The notes: generated from the letters alone by a model not told the origin. Shown: positions 33,790-45,905, counted from the first letter of the stretch. The stretch is DNA of 64,000 nucleotides from Monodelphis domestica (GCF_027887165.1 NC_077231.1:194358334-194422333), one strand, 5' to 3'. Made by a program: numbers and translations.

Positions 33790-34660
33790 GGAAGGACTTA
33801 TTATTTGACAAAAAATTCTGATAAACTTAGATAATGGTCTTGCAGAAATTTAGTTTAGACCAATACCTTATACTATATACTAACACAAACTCCAAATGTA
33901 TCAAAGATCTAGATTTTAAAAATTACATTATAAATATATTAAAGGAGTTGGGAAGAAATTATCCTTCAGTTCTAGAGATAGAAGAAGAGTTCATTACAAA
34001 ACAAGTGACAGAGAGGATCACACAGCATAACATGGACAATTTTAATCACATAAATTAAAACTGTTTTGCACAAATCTTATGCATCAAAAATTAGAAGGGA
34101 AATAGGTAACTGGGGGAAAATCCTTATAACAAGTTTCTCTAATAAACATTTCATTTTAAAGAAATATGAAGAATTGATTTAGATGGAGAAGACTAATTCC
34201 TGAATTAATAAATGATCAAAGGATATTTATAGACAGTTTTAAAAGGAAGAAACCCAAACTATAAAAACTCACATAAAAATTCAAAATCACTGATATTTAG
34301 AGAAATACATATTAAAGCAATATTAAAGCAACTCGGAGGTTCTACCCTACACCCATCGGACTGACAAAGATAACAAAGAGGAAAAGACATATGTTGGAAG
34401 GAAAGTGGAAAGGTAAATTAACTAGTATTATAAATTAGCCTGGCCATTTAGGAAGGTAATTTATTAAGGTAATTTAAGGTAATTCCCTGAAAGTTACCAA
34501 AATTTACTTTGACCCTGCTCTACCACTACTCTGTCTATGCCCCAAAGAAATAAAGTAATAAGAAATAAAGTAAAAAGGAAAAGATCCACATGCATAAAAA
34601 TATTTATAGCAGTTCTTTTCATAGAAGTAAAAAATCTGAGAATCTTCTGGATAACAGGTG
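33790..34660 (+). mobile_element. Old L1 ORF2 C-terminal remnant, sense
   Basis: The 33834-34058 frame reads LDQYLILYTNTNSKCIKDLD, the counterpart of IDQHLTPYTKINSKWVSELN in the younger L1. Later AAATTAGAAGGGAAATAGGT and CATCGGACTGACAAAGATAA continue ORF2. Heavily decayed. Confidence 0.75.
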
Positions 34661-34764
34661 ATATTTATATTCATGTATTGCTTTATGTCCCTCAAAAGGA
34701 TCAAGTATATGTATGTAAAGTTGTATATAAATTAAGCTTAAGATGGAAAACCCATTTTCTTTCA

Positions 34765-34820
34765 TGTATGTATATGTGTACATATGTACGTATATATACA
34801 TATGTATATACACCTATATG
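34765..34820. repeat. (TATG/TACA)n microsatellite
   Basis: Interrupted TATG and TACA tetranucleotides. Confidence 0.8.
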
Positions 34821-34864
34821 GATTTGATCCTTGGGAGGGACACACAATAGTTCACATATATTAT

Positions 34865-34965
34865 TAAAACCATATGACAAATGAGGAAACTGAGGTACAG
34901 AAAAATTAATTGGCTTCTTGAAGGTCAGGGCCATGATTAGTACTCAGGTATTCTCATAGTAAATT
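34865..34965 (-). repeat. MIR fragment, antisense
   Basis: CAAATGAGGAAACTGAGGTA, then a diverged core. Confidence 0.5.
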
Positions 34966-34989
34966 CAGAATTCTTTTACATTGTACTAC

Positions 34990-35518
34990 GTTGACTCTAA
35001 CAGTCCTCTGCTGATTGGAATTGACCAGAAATATGGGGAATTAAGAAAGTGATCTTAGTCTTAATGTCCTTACTTGATACTATGTCTCAGTGGCACCAGT
35101 GCCAATGGTTGCTTGTCTAGGGGAATATTGCCAGACCACAATCAATGAGGTAGACTACTTAAACTTTAGGAGTTAGACCCAAGATATTTTATCTACAATT
35201 AATGGATGTTTATGCTATTAAGTTTTTCTTCTCTGTCATTTTTTTCTCCTTTAAACACCTCCCTTTTACCCATGTAGGGCTCAATCTTATAAAAACAAAT
35301 AATTTTAACTAATGATGTGCCATTAGGATTATGTTTAGGAAAGAAATTCTTTAAAAATTGGACAAGAGTAATTAGGTGAATCAATAAGATGAGGCACACA
35401 TGGGTTTGCAAGTCTGTTCAGTTTTATGTTTGATTCTACTTTTTATTTCCCCTGCCATTCTATCAATTTCAAGGGTAAATTTGATTTTGTAATGGAATAC
35501 ATGCAAGCCTACTGAGTC
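34990..35518. other. Intergenic, nothing recognised
   Basis: No supported gene. Confidence 0.35.
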
Positions 35519-35533
35519 AAAATCACTTAGTGA

Positions 35534-35733
35534 GGGGTAGCTGGGTATCTCAGTGGATTGAGAGCCAGGCCCATAGATGGGAGGTCCTGGGTTCAAATCT
35601 GGTCTCAGACACTTCCCAGCTGTGTGACCCTGGGCAAGTCACTTGACCCCCATTGTCTAGCCCTTACTGCTCTTCTGCCTTGGAGCCAATACACAGTATT
35701 GACTCCAATACAGAAGGTAAGGGTTTATTTAAA
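35534..35733 (+). mobile_element. tRNA-derived SINE, sense, with 15-bp TSD
   Basis: TAGCTGGGTATCTCAGTGGA head, GTGTGACCCTGGGCAAGTCA core, CAGAAGGTAAGGGTTTATTT tail. AAAATCACTTAGTGA flanks it at 35519-35533 and 35734-35748 without mismatch, though the A-rich end is ambiguous by a few bases. Confidence 0.93.
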
Positions 35734-35748
35734 AAAATCACTTAGTGA

Positions 35749-36185
35749 ATTGAGGGCCAGTGTTGAAGTCAGAAAGACCTAAGTTCAAATTCTTCTGCCA
35801 TTTACTAGCTTCGTGAACTTTATCCAAGGGATTTAATCTCTCTAGCTTCAGGTAACTCCACATAATCCTCCTCCTAATTCATGGATATTTTATAATTAAT
35901 GAATTTCTTTACACTGAGAATTCCCTACACTAGAAAAAGTGATAGATTCTTCCCATATTCATATTCACAGTTTAGCCACAGTCCATGTGGATTTCTTTTA
36001 ATTAAAATTATAAAATGACAGCATTATTGCTTCAGAATTTTCACCAGCTCCCTTACCAATGCTGATCTAATTCTTTCTTCAATTTTGGATGGTTAATATA
36101 ATATAGATAACTTTATGCATGTCATTGATTTTACCTTAGCATCATTCTTTTTGCATAACAATTAGTTTACATGAGAATATATAAT
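35749..36185. other. Intergenic, nothing recognised
   Basis: The first 80 bases resemble a MIR sense core (AAGACCTAAGTTCAAATTCT). The rest is unassigned. Confidence 0.35.
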
Positions 36186-36275
36186 TCAATTTATTAAGTA
36201 CTTAATGCATTCTAGGCGCCTAAGGTATAAAGACAAAAAAGATCTATCTTCTGCCCTCAAGTAGTTTATAAAAAC
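36185..36275 (+). repeat. Ancient interspersed repeat 5' fragment
   Basis: TTTATTAAGTACTTAATGCA, GGTATAAAGACAAAAAAGAT and CTGCCCTCAAGTAGTTTATA. Confidence 0.45.
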
Positions 36276-36354
36276 CAAACCAAACTCTTTCATTCCATAG
36301 GTATGCTATATCCATAGGTATTCTAAAGCATAAGAGTGGTTGCTAATAACCAGG

Positions 36355-36455
36355 CAATTGGGGTTAAATGACTTGCCCAGGGTCACACAGTAAGGAAGTG
36401 TCTGAGGTCAGATTTGAACCTGGGTACTCCTGAATCCAGGACTTTTACTAGAGGT
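36355..36455 (-). mobile_element. SINE remnant, antisense
   Basis: TTAAATGACTTGCCCAGGGT, CACACAGTAAGGAAGTGTCT and GATTTGAACCTGGGTACTCC. Confidence 0.75.
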
Positions 36456-36694
36456 AAAGGGCAAGCATATTGATAAGCAATGCTGTATTCTCTTTCAACA
36501 GAACAGTTAAATGAAGTCTTTCCATATGAAATATTTCTGGAGAGGTTTGTTTGTTTGCGTTGATGCATCCATGATCTCTATGATTTGTATATTTCTTCCA
36601 TTGATACAGAATGAATCAGTGTCCCTGGTAAATTTGCAGGGGATCTACCCAGAGAGCTGGTGACCAATGAGATCTTTTGATACTGTGTGATTAA

Positions 36695-36905
36695 TAATAA
36701 TAACAGCTGGCATTTATGTAGTGCTTTAAGGTTGATGCACATTAACTCATTTGATCCGCCCGACAACCCTGAGAAGAAGAAACAGTTATTACAACCATTT
36801 CATAGATAAGGGAGTTAAGCCACTTCCCGTGGGGTAATGCAAATTGTAAGTTTCTGAACTTAGGTCTTTGAGAGTCCACGTTTTGTGCCATCCAGCTGCC
36901 CTGAT
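36695..36905 (-). repeat. MIR-type SINE, antisense
   Basis: TTTATGTAGTGCTTTAAGGT, TAACTCATTTGATCCGCCCG, ACAACCCTGAGAAGAAG and GTGCCATCCAGCTGCCC. Confidence 0.75.
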
Positions 36906-38130
36906 CGCAGCAGAATGCCAGTGGAGCACAAAGCTGCCCTGAGTCAGCCCTCGCTCTTAACCGATTTGCCTTTTCTTCAGGCTTACATTTCTGGTGTTTC
37001 CAGTATATTCCTTTATCCAAGAAGCTCCTTATTTGCTGCAACGTGCATTTTATGCTTTTAGAACTCTTTTCATTAAAAACCTTGAAGTCTTTTGGAAGGC
37101 ATGCTTAGACTAGAAAAACCACTTCAATCTAACTCAGAACCAGGAAAAGCCCTCCAGCCCTAAATGTCCTGGCAAAGCCTAGTGAATATTAAAAGTAAAA
37201 TAGTGTTAATTATTCTATTAATTCTACATTTACAATTAGGGCTGACCACCTAGTCCATTCATTTTGATAAAACTCCTTTGTTCCAAAGACTCCATGCATG
37301 GGCTTCTGTGTATCCAGGAATTTGGATGGGAAAAGAGAAAAGACATCTTTATATCTACTAACCACTATGTGAAATGTAGTATTTCCTTCAATTATTTAGG
37401 AACCTTATTGCAAGAGGGGGGATGTGGCCTTTCGTCTTCCCACAACTGCCAAAGACATCTATGACCTGCGACAGTGGAGAGCCCCTGTCCTGTGAGTTCC
37501 GGGTACAGGACAGGCAGACTCAGCCTTTGCGGGGGTGGTGAGGGGGGTGTCACAGGCTAGTAGGAATGTGAGCAAGGCGCCCAATTAAACTTAGAATGTG
37601 ATAAAGTATAGAGCAGAGATCAGAGGATTCTGAGACATCAAAAACTTCCCTAACATTTTTTTTTTAAGTTTACTGTTTCTAAAAATAAGTAATGGTGTTT
37701 ACAAAAGACAAATGCAACCATGCTGACAAGTAATGGCACTTCCCATTGGGGTGATTATTGCTGGTCCTCAGAAACCTTCCCAGGCTCTAATGAGTCTTCA
37801 CCCATCCCCTCTGAAGTGGGACTTTTTCATCTCATGCCAAGCAGGAGGTAGAGAGCATTTGCCTGATTTGTTTAAGGCTAGAAAAGAGCCAGGGCAGATG
37901 GAAGCAGGAGCTGACCCAGATGCACAATGCTTTCTCCTGAGTTTAAACACATATAGGAAAGGAAAGGATCTGAGCATCGATGCTCTTCTAAGAACATGAT
38001 GTGAAGATCCAGGAAAAGAGAACACTGAGGTTGTCGCTAGCTCTCCAGAGCAGATGCTTAGCATGGGAAGGGAAAAGGGAAGGAAGAAGGAGTGAGAGGA
38101 AGACGGGCAGGGAGGAAAGCAATGGAATGA
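36905..38130. other. Intergenic, no gene seen
   Basis: A locally G/C-rich block (37465-37560) has no open frame or repeat that I recognise. It would be worth checking for conservation. Confidence 0.35.
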
Positions 38131-38131
38131 G

Positions 38132-38960
38132 AGGCATGCCTTGGAGGTAGGTGGATTCAGTTCCAGACCACCACAATAAAGCAAATATCCCAGCAAAGCA
38201 AGTCACATGAACTTTTTGGTTTCCCAGTGCACATACAAGGTGTGTCTACTCTAGACTGTAGTTGATGAAGTATGCAACAGGATTATGTCTTAAAAACCAA
38301 TGTTCATCCCTTAATTCAATGTTATTGCTAAACATGCGAAGCATCATCCTAGCCTTCAGTGAGTTGTAATCTTTTTGCTGGTGGAGAAGGGTCTTGGCCT
38401 CAGTGTTGGTGGCTGTTGATAATTAGGGTGGTGGTTGCTGAAGTTTGGGTGGGTGAGGCAATTTCTTAAATTAGGCCAGCGGTCAGTTGGCCACATCGAT
38501 GGACTCTTCCTTTTACTTGAACATTTAGAGGCTTACTAGAACATTGTAAGTTATTCCTTGGCCTAATTTCAATACTGTTGCATGTCAGGGAACAAGGAGG
38601 TCCCAGGAAAGGGAGTGCCAGGGGACAGCTGGTCTGTGGAGCAATCAGAACTCACATAACATTTATTGATTAAGTTCCCTGCCTTGTATGGGTGTGGTTT
38701 GTGGTCCCTCAAACAACAAATCTCAAAATTTACTGACATAAAAAATTAATGGCCCCAGATCACCAAAATAGATATAATAATAATAATACTAATAATTTTG
38801 AAATATTGTGAGAATTACCAAATTATAGCATGGACACATGGGATTGGAAAAATAGAGAAGTGAGACTTGCTCGAGGCAGGGTTGCCATAAACATTCAATT
38901 TGTAAAAAATGTGACATCTGCAAAGTGCAATAAAATGAAGTCCAGTAAAACGAGGTGCTC
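38132..38960. mobile_element. Tigger1-like DNA transposon, internally deleted
   Basis: The left end GAGGCATGCCTTGG and the following TTCAGTTCCAGACCACCACA plus AATAAAGCAAATATCC, and the right end AATAAAATGAAGTCCAGTAA ending CGAGGTGCTC, follow the termini of Tigger1 (Tc1/mariner, pogo group). Internal blocks TTTGCTGGTGGAGAAGGGTC, TTTTACTTGAACATTTAGAG and TGTGGTTTGTGGTCCCTC also match. A TA target base pair follows at 38961. The length of 829 bp against about 2.4 kb for Tigger1 means most of the transposase is deleted. It resembles marsupial Tigger1 subfamilies. Confidence 0.85.
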
Positions 38961-38962
38961 TA

Positions 38963-39300
38963 ATGAAAGGAGGTTCAGACAATAGCTGTGGTGGGGGTTG
39001 GAGTCAAGATATTCATAGGCTGGAGCTGCTCCAGAAAAAGTGGCTGCTCTTTGCCTGACTATTGTAGGGTTTCACTCTTAATGTCAGAAAGTAGCCATGA
39101 TTTCAGATCTTCTCAAAGATCTAGAGAGAATATTTAAGGTTTAATTTTATAGTAAAGCTACTCAGCCAGATGGATGTTTTTAGAGCATGTTTTCTTTCTT
39201 CTAACTTTCTCTGTTCAGCATACTTTATCATATGGGAGGAGGAATTCCCTTCATAGAGAGGAAACTGCTTTTCACTGGCACTGAGTTGATTGCCTACCAT
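38963..39300. other. Intergenic, nothing recognised
   Basis: No supported gene. Confidence 0.35.
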
Positions 39301-39307
39301 GAGCTGT

Positions 39308-39492
39308 CAGTCTAAGAGCCAGTACTGGAGACAGGAAGTCCTGGGTTCAAATATGACCTCAGACACTTCCTAATTGTGTGACTCTGAGCAAGACCCTTAA
39401 CCCCCCATTGACTAGCCTTTACCACTCTTCTACTTTAAAACTTTTACTTAATATCAATTCTAAGGCAGAAGGTAAGGGTTTAAAAAAAAAAG
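39308..39492 (+). mobile_element. tRNA-derived SINE, sense, 5' end decayed
   Basis: AAGTCCTGGGTTCAAATATG, AATTGTGTGACTCTGAGCAA and CAGAAGGTAAGGGTTTAAAA. Confidence 0.82.
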
Positions 39493-39494
39493 GG

Positions 39495-40550
39495 TTTCAG
39501 TCCAAGCTCTGAGCTATCAGCTTGAGTGACTGCAGGCAAAGTTGGAACTAGCAATCCTCAGACTTTGAATTTCTATTGCTTTGCTCTTCTGGAGCTTCCT
39601 TCTCTGTCCTGCCTTAGGGTAGCATTTAATCCCATCATGTTTTAAAATTAAATTGGTTTATGTTTGCTCCTTGAAGTAGGTAAAACCTGACTTGAGTTCG
39701 TTATTTAATAGTTTAGGATCAATGTTTCCTTAGTCATAACAGGGAAAAAATATTTAGCAAAGGTACTACAGGAATCAGGTGCAGCAACCCTGACTCAGTG
39801 ATCCAAAATAGTCCACCATGAGGGAGGAATGAGAGTTCTTTGTGCCCTTGTTGTGTTGGGGGAGAAAGATCAAAGACTAGATACTTTAGTCCCTGAGCAA
39901 ATGAAACATCAAAGATGGCTTTAATAACTTGTGTAGAAAAGAAATACTCTAGCTAATTCTGGTGGGAGACAGGAAGTTATTTCACCTACTATGCCCCTTT
40001 CTGTGGGAATCATAACCCCATTCCCAACTTCAACATGACCCAGAGAATTACTCCTATCTAGATGAAAATCCATTTACTGAATTGAAATAAAAAATGAAAG
40101 ACATCTTGAACTTGGGACTTGAACAAACCATAGACCCTAGGGGTGATCCTCCATGGTCTCAGGGAGGAAATGGGATTCTTTCATGGCAGATGTAAGGCAA
40201 TGACCAAATTATTGCATTAAAAGATATAACACACACATAAGTATATCTATTTCAAAAACAAGAATAAGACAGACAATTCATTCCAGTAGTAGGTAGGTGA
40301 CCAGAAGAAGAATGGGCACTAGTTGCCCTCTCTGGCTTCATGGACCACAGAGACTCCCTGGGATCAGGCATTGGGTGCTGTTGTTTCACCATCCCCTATG
40401 GTGCCAGCCTACTAAATCTTAGACACTGCCATTCCATTTCTCCCAGGCTAGATTAGCCATAGGTTGTTGTAGAGGTTTAAAGAGTAGGAGGACTATCTGG
40501 TACATATGTGTTTTCTCTATCATCTTTGGGGAGATAACATAGAAAAAAAA
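39495..40550. other. Intergenic, no gene seen
   Basis: No open frame or repeat with a clear identity. Confidence 0.35.
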
Positions 40551-40554
40551 TCAT

Positions 40555-40720
40555 GAATTTGGAGTCAGAAGACCTGGGTTCAAATCTTGGCCCTGACCCT
40601 TCCTTCTTTTGCCACCCTGTGTAAGGCACTTAATATCTCTGATTTTCAGCTTCTTTACAATTGTAAAATGAGGGGTTTGAACTTCAAACATCCCTGTGGA
40701 TGAGAGAATTATTTATGTTG
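40555..40720 (+). repeat. MIR/THER1-type SINE, sense
   Basis: TTGGAGTCAGAAGACCTGGG, TCAAATCTTGG and AATTGTAAAATGAGGGGTTT with the family tail. Confidence 0.65.
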
Positions 40721-40789
40721 TTTTTGTTGTGTATTTAAGATTTGTTTTGCATTATAAAATTAAAATAAATTCTGTTAAAAAGATTTTTC

Positions 40790-41230
40790 TTGCTAACTTT
40801 TTTTTACATTATCTAAAATTTCTCTTGTATTCTTCTCCACCCTCTCTCCCTTGCAATAAAGACTAAGAAAAGAAAAAGCAAGAGGAGATAAAAACCCAGC
40901 AAAAGCAATCAATGCATTGAAAAAAATCTGACATTATATTCAATGTTTCACCCATGGACTCCCCGCCTTGGCAAAGGAGCAGGAGACCAGGGTGTCTTAT
41001 CTCTTTTCTTTGGGTCCATGCTTATTTGCTATAATTTGACAATATTGATTTTCTATTGTTTTGCTATTGTTCATTTCCATTTCCATTATATTCATGGTAG
41101 GTATTCTTTTCCTGACTACATCACATCAATTCATATGTCTTTTCCTACATCTCTATTTAATGAGTTCATTGTTTCTTATATAATTGGAAATTCAAGAATT
41201 ATTTGTTGTTTTTATTATATGTTAAAGATA
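40790..41230 (-). mobile_element. Old L1 3'UTR and 3'-region remnant, antisense
   Basis: CTTCTCCACCCTCTCTCCC near 40840 and the 41100-41220 block (CTACATCACATCAATTCATA, GAGTTCATTGTTTCTTATAT) parallel the remnant at 18830-19080. Confidence 0.45.
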
Positions 41231-41960
41231 TGACAAAATTTTAATGAAGCCTTGGTTTTGTTTGAGGAAAATGATATAATTAAATTATTTGCCTAGATCA
41301 CTTAATGAAAATTTGGGGGCCAAGTGTTTTTTTAAAGCATGGAGCATTGCTACATAAAACTTAGACACTACTTTAATACAGGTTGAACTTTCCCTCTTTT
41401 CCTCTCTTTTTGGCAATCTGCTTCTTACTGTCCCAAGTTAAGCACCTTCTAAGGACATATTGGTTGGAGGAACCAGAAGCATTTTGATTTCAATGGTAAA
41501 GGGTTTGAGGGTGAACTCTTTTTGTTTGCTACCATCAGCTCCCAACTACTAGGAATGTCTATTAGGTAACATCTTCATGGGGTTATCACCTGGGAGCCTA
41601 CTGGTAGGTAATATCTTAGTGTCAACTCCTCGATCACTAATACTTACATAGGAAGAGTAACAGCAGTCTAAAGTTATCTTCACCTTCTCCCCTGGGCCTG
41701 TTGCATCTTTGTTTTTATGATGAATCTTTCAGGAAACACTATGACATTCCTTTTAAATGTATTACTGGTGGTAGACAATAGAACAACCTCAGGCAATTTG
41801 GTTTATATTAAATACCACAAAGTAATCTCATTGATTTCATTTTTCTTTTGGCACCTAAGAGGTCCAGGAAATTAGAGGATAAACTTAACCTATTCCAGTC
41901 ACTAGTTACATATTCAAATAAACAAATGGTAATAGGAAGAAGTCAGATCTAGTTCCAACC
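41230..41960. other. Intergenic, nothing recognised
   Basis: No supported gene. Confidence 0.35.
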
Positions 41961-41966
41961 TTATTT

Positions 41967-42075
41967 TTTTTATTTTATTTTTCATTTCATTTCATTTCAT
42001 TTTATTATTTTATTTTATTTTATATTTTATTTTATTTTATTATTTCATTTCATTTCATTTTATTTTATTTTATTT
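41967..42075. repeat. (TTTTA)n/(TTTCA)n tract at a SINE tail
   Basis: About 110 bp of TTTTA and CATTT pentanucleotides directly abutting the tail of an antisense SINE. It is an expanded, mutated poly-A tail. Confidence 0.9.
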
Positions 42076-42265
42076 TAAACCCTTACCTTCTGTCTTGGAA
42101 TCAATACTGTGTATTGGTTCCAAGGTAGAAGAGTGGTAAGGGCTAGGCAGTGGAGGTTAAGTGACTTGCCCAAGGTCACACAACTGGGAAGTGTATGAGG
42201 CCAGATTTGAACATAGGACCTCCCATTTCTAGGTCTGGCTCTCAATGTACCCAGCTGCCCTCCCC
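42076..42265 (-). mobile_element. tRNA-derived SINE, antisense
   Basis: AAACCCTTACCTTCTGTCTT, AAGTGACTTGCCCAAGGTCA and a head complement ending TACCCAGCTGCCC. Confidence 0.9.
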
Positions 42266-43868
42266 CAACATTATTAACTAGCTAACTAATTAGGAAAACC
42301 ATTCCTTATGTTAATTTCCTTAACCCTTAAATGGTCATAATGATTCTATACCTGCTATTTACATTTCAAATAGTTTTTATGAAGATAAGATAAGACAACA
42401 TGAGAAAATTATATTTTTTTCTTAAAATATTATTAAAAACTTAAGACCTTACTAATACTTTTGTGCAGTATTTATGTTGTCATAGAGAAGCTCTTACCTG
42501 GATAAAGGTTGACACACTGGAAAGTCATTGATTTTTTGGGGGGAGGGGGAATAGGGAGGGAGACACAAACTTTGTGTTTTCCATAAATGCTGATCAACAA
42601 CTTCTGTAACTTAACATCTTAGAGATTTAGCTGGGGGTCACTGAGAGAGGAAGTTATTTCTCCATAGTCACCTAGTATGGGAGTCAGGGAATTTGCAAAA
42701 GATTTTCTATACTTCCTATGAACAAAGGCGCTATCTGTTTCAGCTCTAATGGTGACAGTTGCTGAACCCGGACAGTAGAAGCATCAATTATTACAGTGAG
42801 CTAGTGCTGAAGTTTAAATCCAATAGACCAATGAATCCTCTTCCACTGTATTAACCTATGGAGAATGACGCAACTCTCAAGGCTGCATATCCATGGTGGG
42901 TCTGAAAATCAAAAGACCACATGAGTTAGGCTCATTGAAGCCCCTGTCCAAAATGAGTCAGTGATGCCAGAAGGTTCCCCTATGGGGTGTTGCTTCAGGA
43001 GGTCTTTTCCAGGACTTCCTCTTATTGCTAGAAATGTGAGCTTAGTCTCAACTGAAAAATTCTTTTTTATTACACCACATTGCAGTTCTTGCTTTTCTTG
43101 TAGCCCCATGATCTAAATCCAGGCCCTTCAGGGGTTCAGCATAGTATTCATGAGAAGCAGGATGTGAAACCAAGTTTTCCTGACTGTCAGTCCATTATCC
43201 ACCATTCTTTGGTGTCTCTCAGATGTCACTTGATACTCTCACTAAATAATGTCAAGTTGGTTTGGCAGAATTAATATATCCCCATAAATCCCTAACTTTC
43301 TTTTTTACTTATGTGCCCTTAAATTAATTTGATGAGAGAATTATGTCTTAAAAGAAACCAATTACACATATGAGAGATTATAGAAATGTCATTTGTAAAC
43401 TCTTGGTTTTGTTTTGTTTTATTTTTTCTTATAGGCACTTTCAAATTAAGGTTCCAAGTTAATTTCTGCTTTTATTACTATCAGCCATTGTCTATGAATC
43501 ATCTGCATCTTTATAAATCCTTGTGCCCACAATGCTATTAGTATTGGAAAAAGCACTGAATAATTTATGTGTGGAGAGACTGCCTACTATAGTGGAGGAC
43601 CCTGGCTGACTAGGAATCAGAAGACCTGAGAATCTAACCACTGATTATTATTATGGGTAAGGCAAATTAGATTTCTTGACTGGTGGGCATAATGGTAGTT
43701 GATTTTCTCCTAAAATTTTCCCCCTTAATTTTTGATGGTGATATTGCTGAGATTAGGTAGTTACTCCATGGGATCCTACCAATGAATAAATTGCTTGGAT
43801 TAAGAAATCAACCCAGGGTCCATGTTCAGCTAAGTGCCCAAGAAATTCCCTGTGTTCTTTCCTTATCC
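42265..43868. other. Intergenic, no gene seen
   Basis: Short open frames without domains. Unassigned sequence. Confidence 0.35.
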
Positions 43869-43876
43869 CCCTAACT

Positions 43877-44101
43877 CCGAGTTGGTGAACCAATGGCATG
43901 TGTGCTGTGTGCTACTCCCTTCCCCCTCTCCATGCAAGCCTAAGGACATTTCTCATATGACCTACCCCCTGTTCAGTAGTCCAATGGGAGTGCTTCCTCC
44001 CTCCTCTGTCTGGGGTAAGGTGGTGGTGATGGGGTGTTGGTTCACATGCATATGAGGGTTGCAGTTTGGGCACTCAGTCTCTAAAAGATTCGCCATCACT
44101 A
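43877..44101. mobile_element. hAT miniature element, OposCharlie(OC1)-like
   Basis: The ends CCGAGTTGGTGAACC and, inverted, AGTGATGGCGAATCT form 15-bp imperfect terminal inverted repeats resembling the CAGTGATGGCGAACC end of OposCharlie-type hAT elements. The flanks CCCTAACT (43869-43876) and CCCTAGCT (44102-44109) make an 8-bp TSD with one mismatch, the hAT signature. At 225 bp it has no transposase. The interior keeps GAGTGCCCAAACTGCAACC (complement). Confidence 0.78.
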
Positions 44102-44204
44102 CCCTAGCTGAAAATGATTTCCTCTTCCTCAATTTCCAGCTAGTGCTTTGGATGGATTTCCCTCATGCTTATCAAATTCTGCTCTATATCATAGTTATTT
44201 ATAA

Positions 44205-44325
44205 ACAACATCTTATTCCTTTATTAGATTATAAATTCCTTGAGAGAGGAGATTAGATCATATTTTACCTTTGCATTTCCAGTCCCCTAGGAAAATAATT
44301 TGCACAGAGTAGATACTTAAAAAAC
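44205..44325 (+). repeat. L2 3'-end remnant
   Basis: AGATTATAAATTCCTTGAGA, TTTGCATTTCCAGTCCCCTA and ACAGAGTAGATACTTAAAAA. Confidence 0.6.
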
Positions 44326-44329
44326 TGTT

Positions 44330-45380
44330 GAATTGAAGGGAATTTCAGATAAGTCAAATAGGTGGATATTCCTTTGTTAAAAGACTAAGCTAGATTTGAT
44401 GATTTGTTAAATTCTTTCTCATCCTAAACGGGCTGAAATCAGTAATCTGCTTTTCAAAACTCCAATAAGCTTTCCATTTATACTCCCAAAGGGCGACTTT
44501 AATGTATGATAATTTCTGTTTGGCCTCTTGGCTTGCTTTCCCAACTTGGGTTGGATATACTTCTTTTTGGAAATTTTGGGCAGATTTCAGTATGGTACCT
44601 GCTATAGGGGTGGGGTTGAGGCAGAAAGGAAAGGAAAGGAGAAATGGGAGAAAAGGGTTTGAGGAAACTAAAATATTACTTATTCTGCAAAAGATATAGT
44701 GCTTGATAATCACTTAAGTTTCTTTTTTAGTTAGAGCAGCTCACAGGTGAAAAAAATTAAACAAAAACAATAATCAAGAGGAATATGACCATAGAAAGTC
44801 TTTATTTCTGAAAGACAGAGTAATATTTTGGCCAATAGGAAAATACAAAGATCAGCACAAATAGTTCAGAGAAAAATGAATTAGTTTTGAATATAAGGAT
44901 TTACAAAAATTCCTTAATAAACAATGCCTCTAACAAGATCAAGCTATGAATAGATGTCAAAAGCTATCAGAAAATTGTTTTATTGTCTTATTTAAATGAT
45001 TCATCTACAGTGTGACATTATTTTTGGTTCAAATCCAGTTTACAAATTTATTAGCTCATGAGCAATCCCACAATTCTATGCATTCATTTGTCTGATTTTA
45101 GTCATGTTGCCTAAATGGAGCAGAGGTCACAGGGGAAATGTTCATTCCTTTTGAATCTATTGTTTTTTGTTTGCTAAATGCTAAAGTCTATAGCAAAAAG
45201 TTTCCTATAAAGAAAATGTGTTTTTGAAGTTGAAGCACTGCCCTTTGAAATGCCATTTAGGATATTTTTTTCCTAGGCAATTATTTACTTTCCAAGGGTC
45301 AGATCTTCTCATGGAGTCTATTCAACAACACAAATGTAGCCTTGCTTAAAACATAGAAATACTATTTAGTTGTTACATTT
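44330..45380. other. Intergenic, nothing recognised
   Basis: No supported gene. Confidence 0.35.
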
Positions 45381-45505
45381 ATTTTCCTTATTGTGTCCTT
45401 GTTGTCTCCTGCTTAGGAGAAGGATTATTTCATTCATTGTGCTTGTATTTTCAGCATGTAGCACAATGCCTATTACTTACTATGTGTTTATTGATTGATT
45501 ATTGT
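45380..45505 (+). repeat. L2 3'-end remnant
   Basis: TGCTTGTATTTTCAGCATGT, AGCACAATGCCTATTACTTA and GTGTTTATTGATTGATTATT. Confidence 0.55.
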
Positions 45506-45654
45506 CCCTTTACATATTGAGTACCAGAGAGGGTAAATAAGTATCAAATTATTAAATGCCAGAGCTGGGATCAAACCATGGTCTCCTGATGTCAGATTCA
45601 TCCCTGTTTCCACTATACCCCAATAAGATGGTTTTTTTTTTAGTCCCTTCTAGG

Positions 45655-45905
45655 AGGTAGGTAGCTTAGTGGATAAAGTTCTGGACCTGGAGTCAGGAAG
45701 GCTCATTTTTCTGAGTTTAAATCTGGCCTCGGACATTTCCTAGCTGTGTAACCCTGGGCCAGTCACTTCACCCTATTTGTCTCAGTTTCCTCATCTGTCA
45801 TATGAGCTGGAGAAGGTCATATAAATCACTTCAGTATCTCTGCCAAGAAAACACCAAATGGGGTCACAAATGGGTGAACACGACTGAAACAACTGAACAA
45901 CAACA
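45655..45905 (+). mobile_element. MAR1-like SINE, sense, near full length
   Basis: TAGCTTAGTGGATAAAGTTC head, TGGAGTCAGGAAGGCTCATT, TGTCTCAGTTTCCTCATCTG, TGCCAAGAAAACACCAAATG and the ACTGAACAACAAC end. Confidence 0.88.

Noticed and set aside
37465-37560. G/C-rich block as a possible CpG island or lost exon
   Set aside because: Too short, few CpG, no open frame and no splice sites that I could support.
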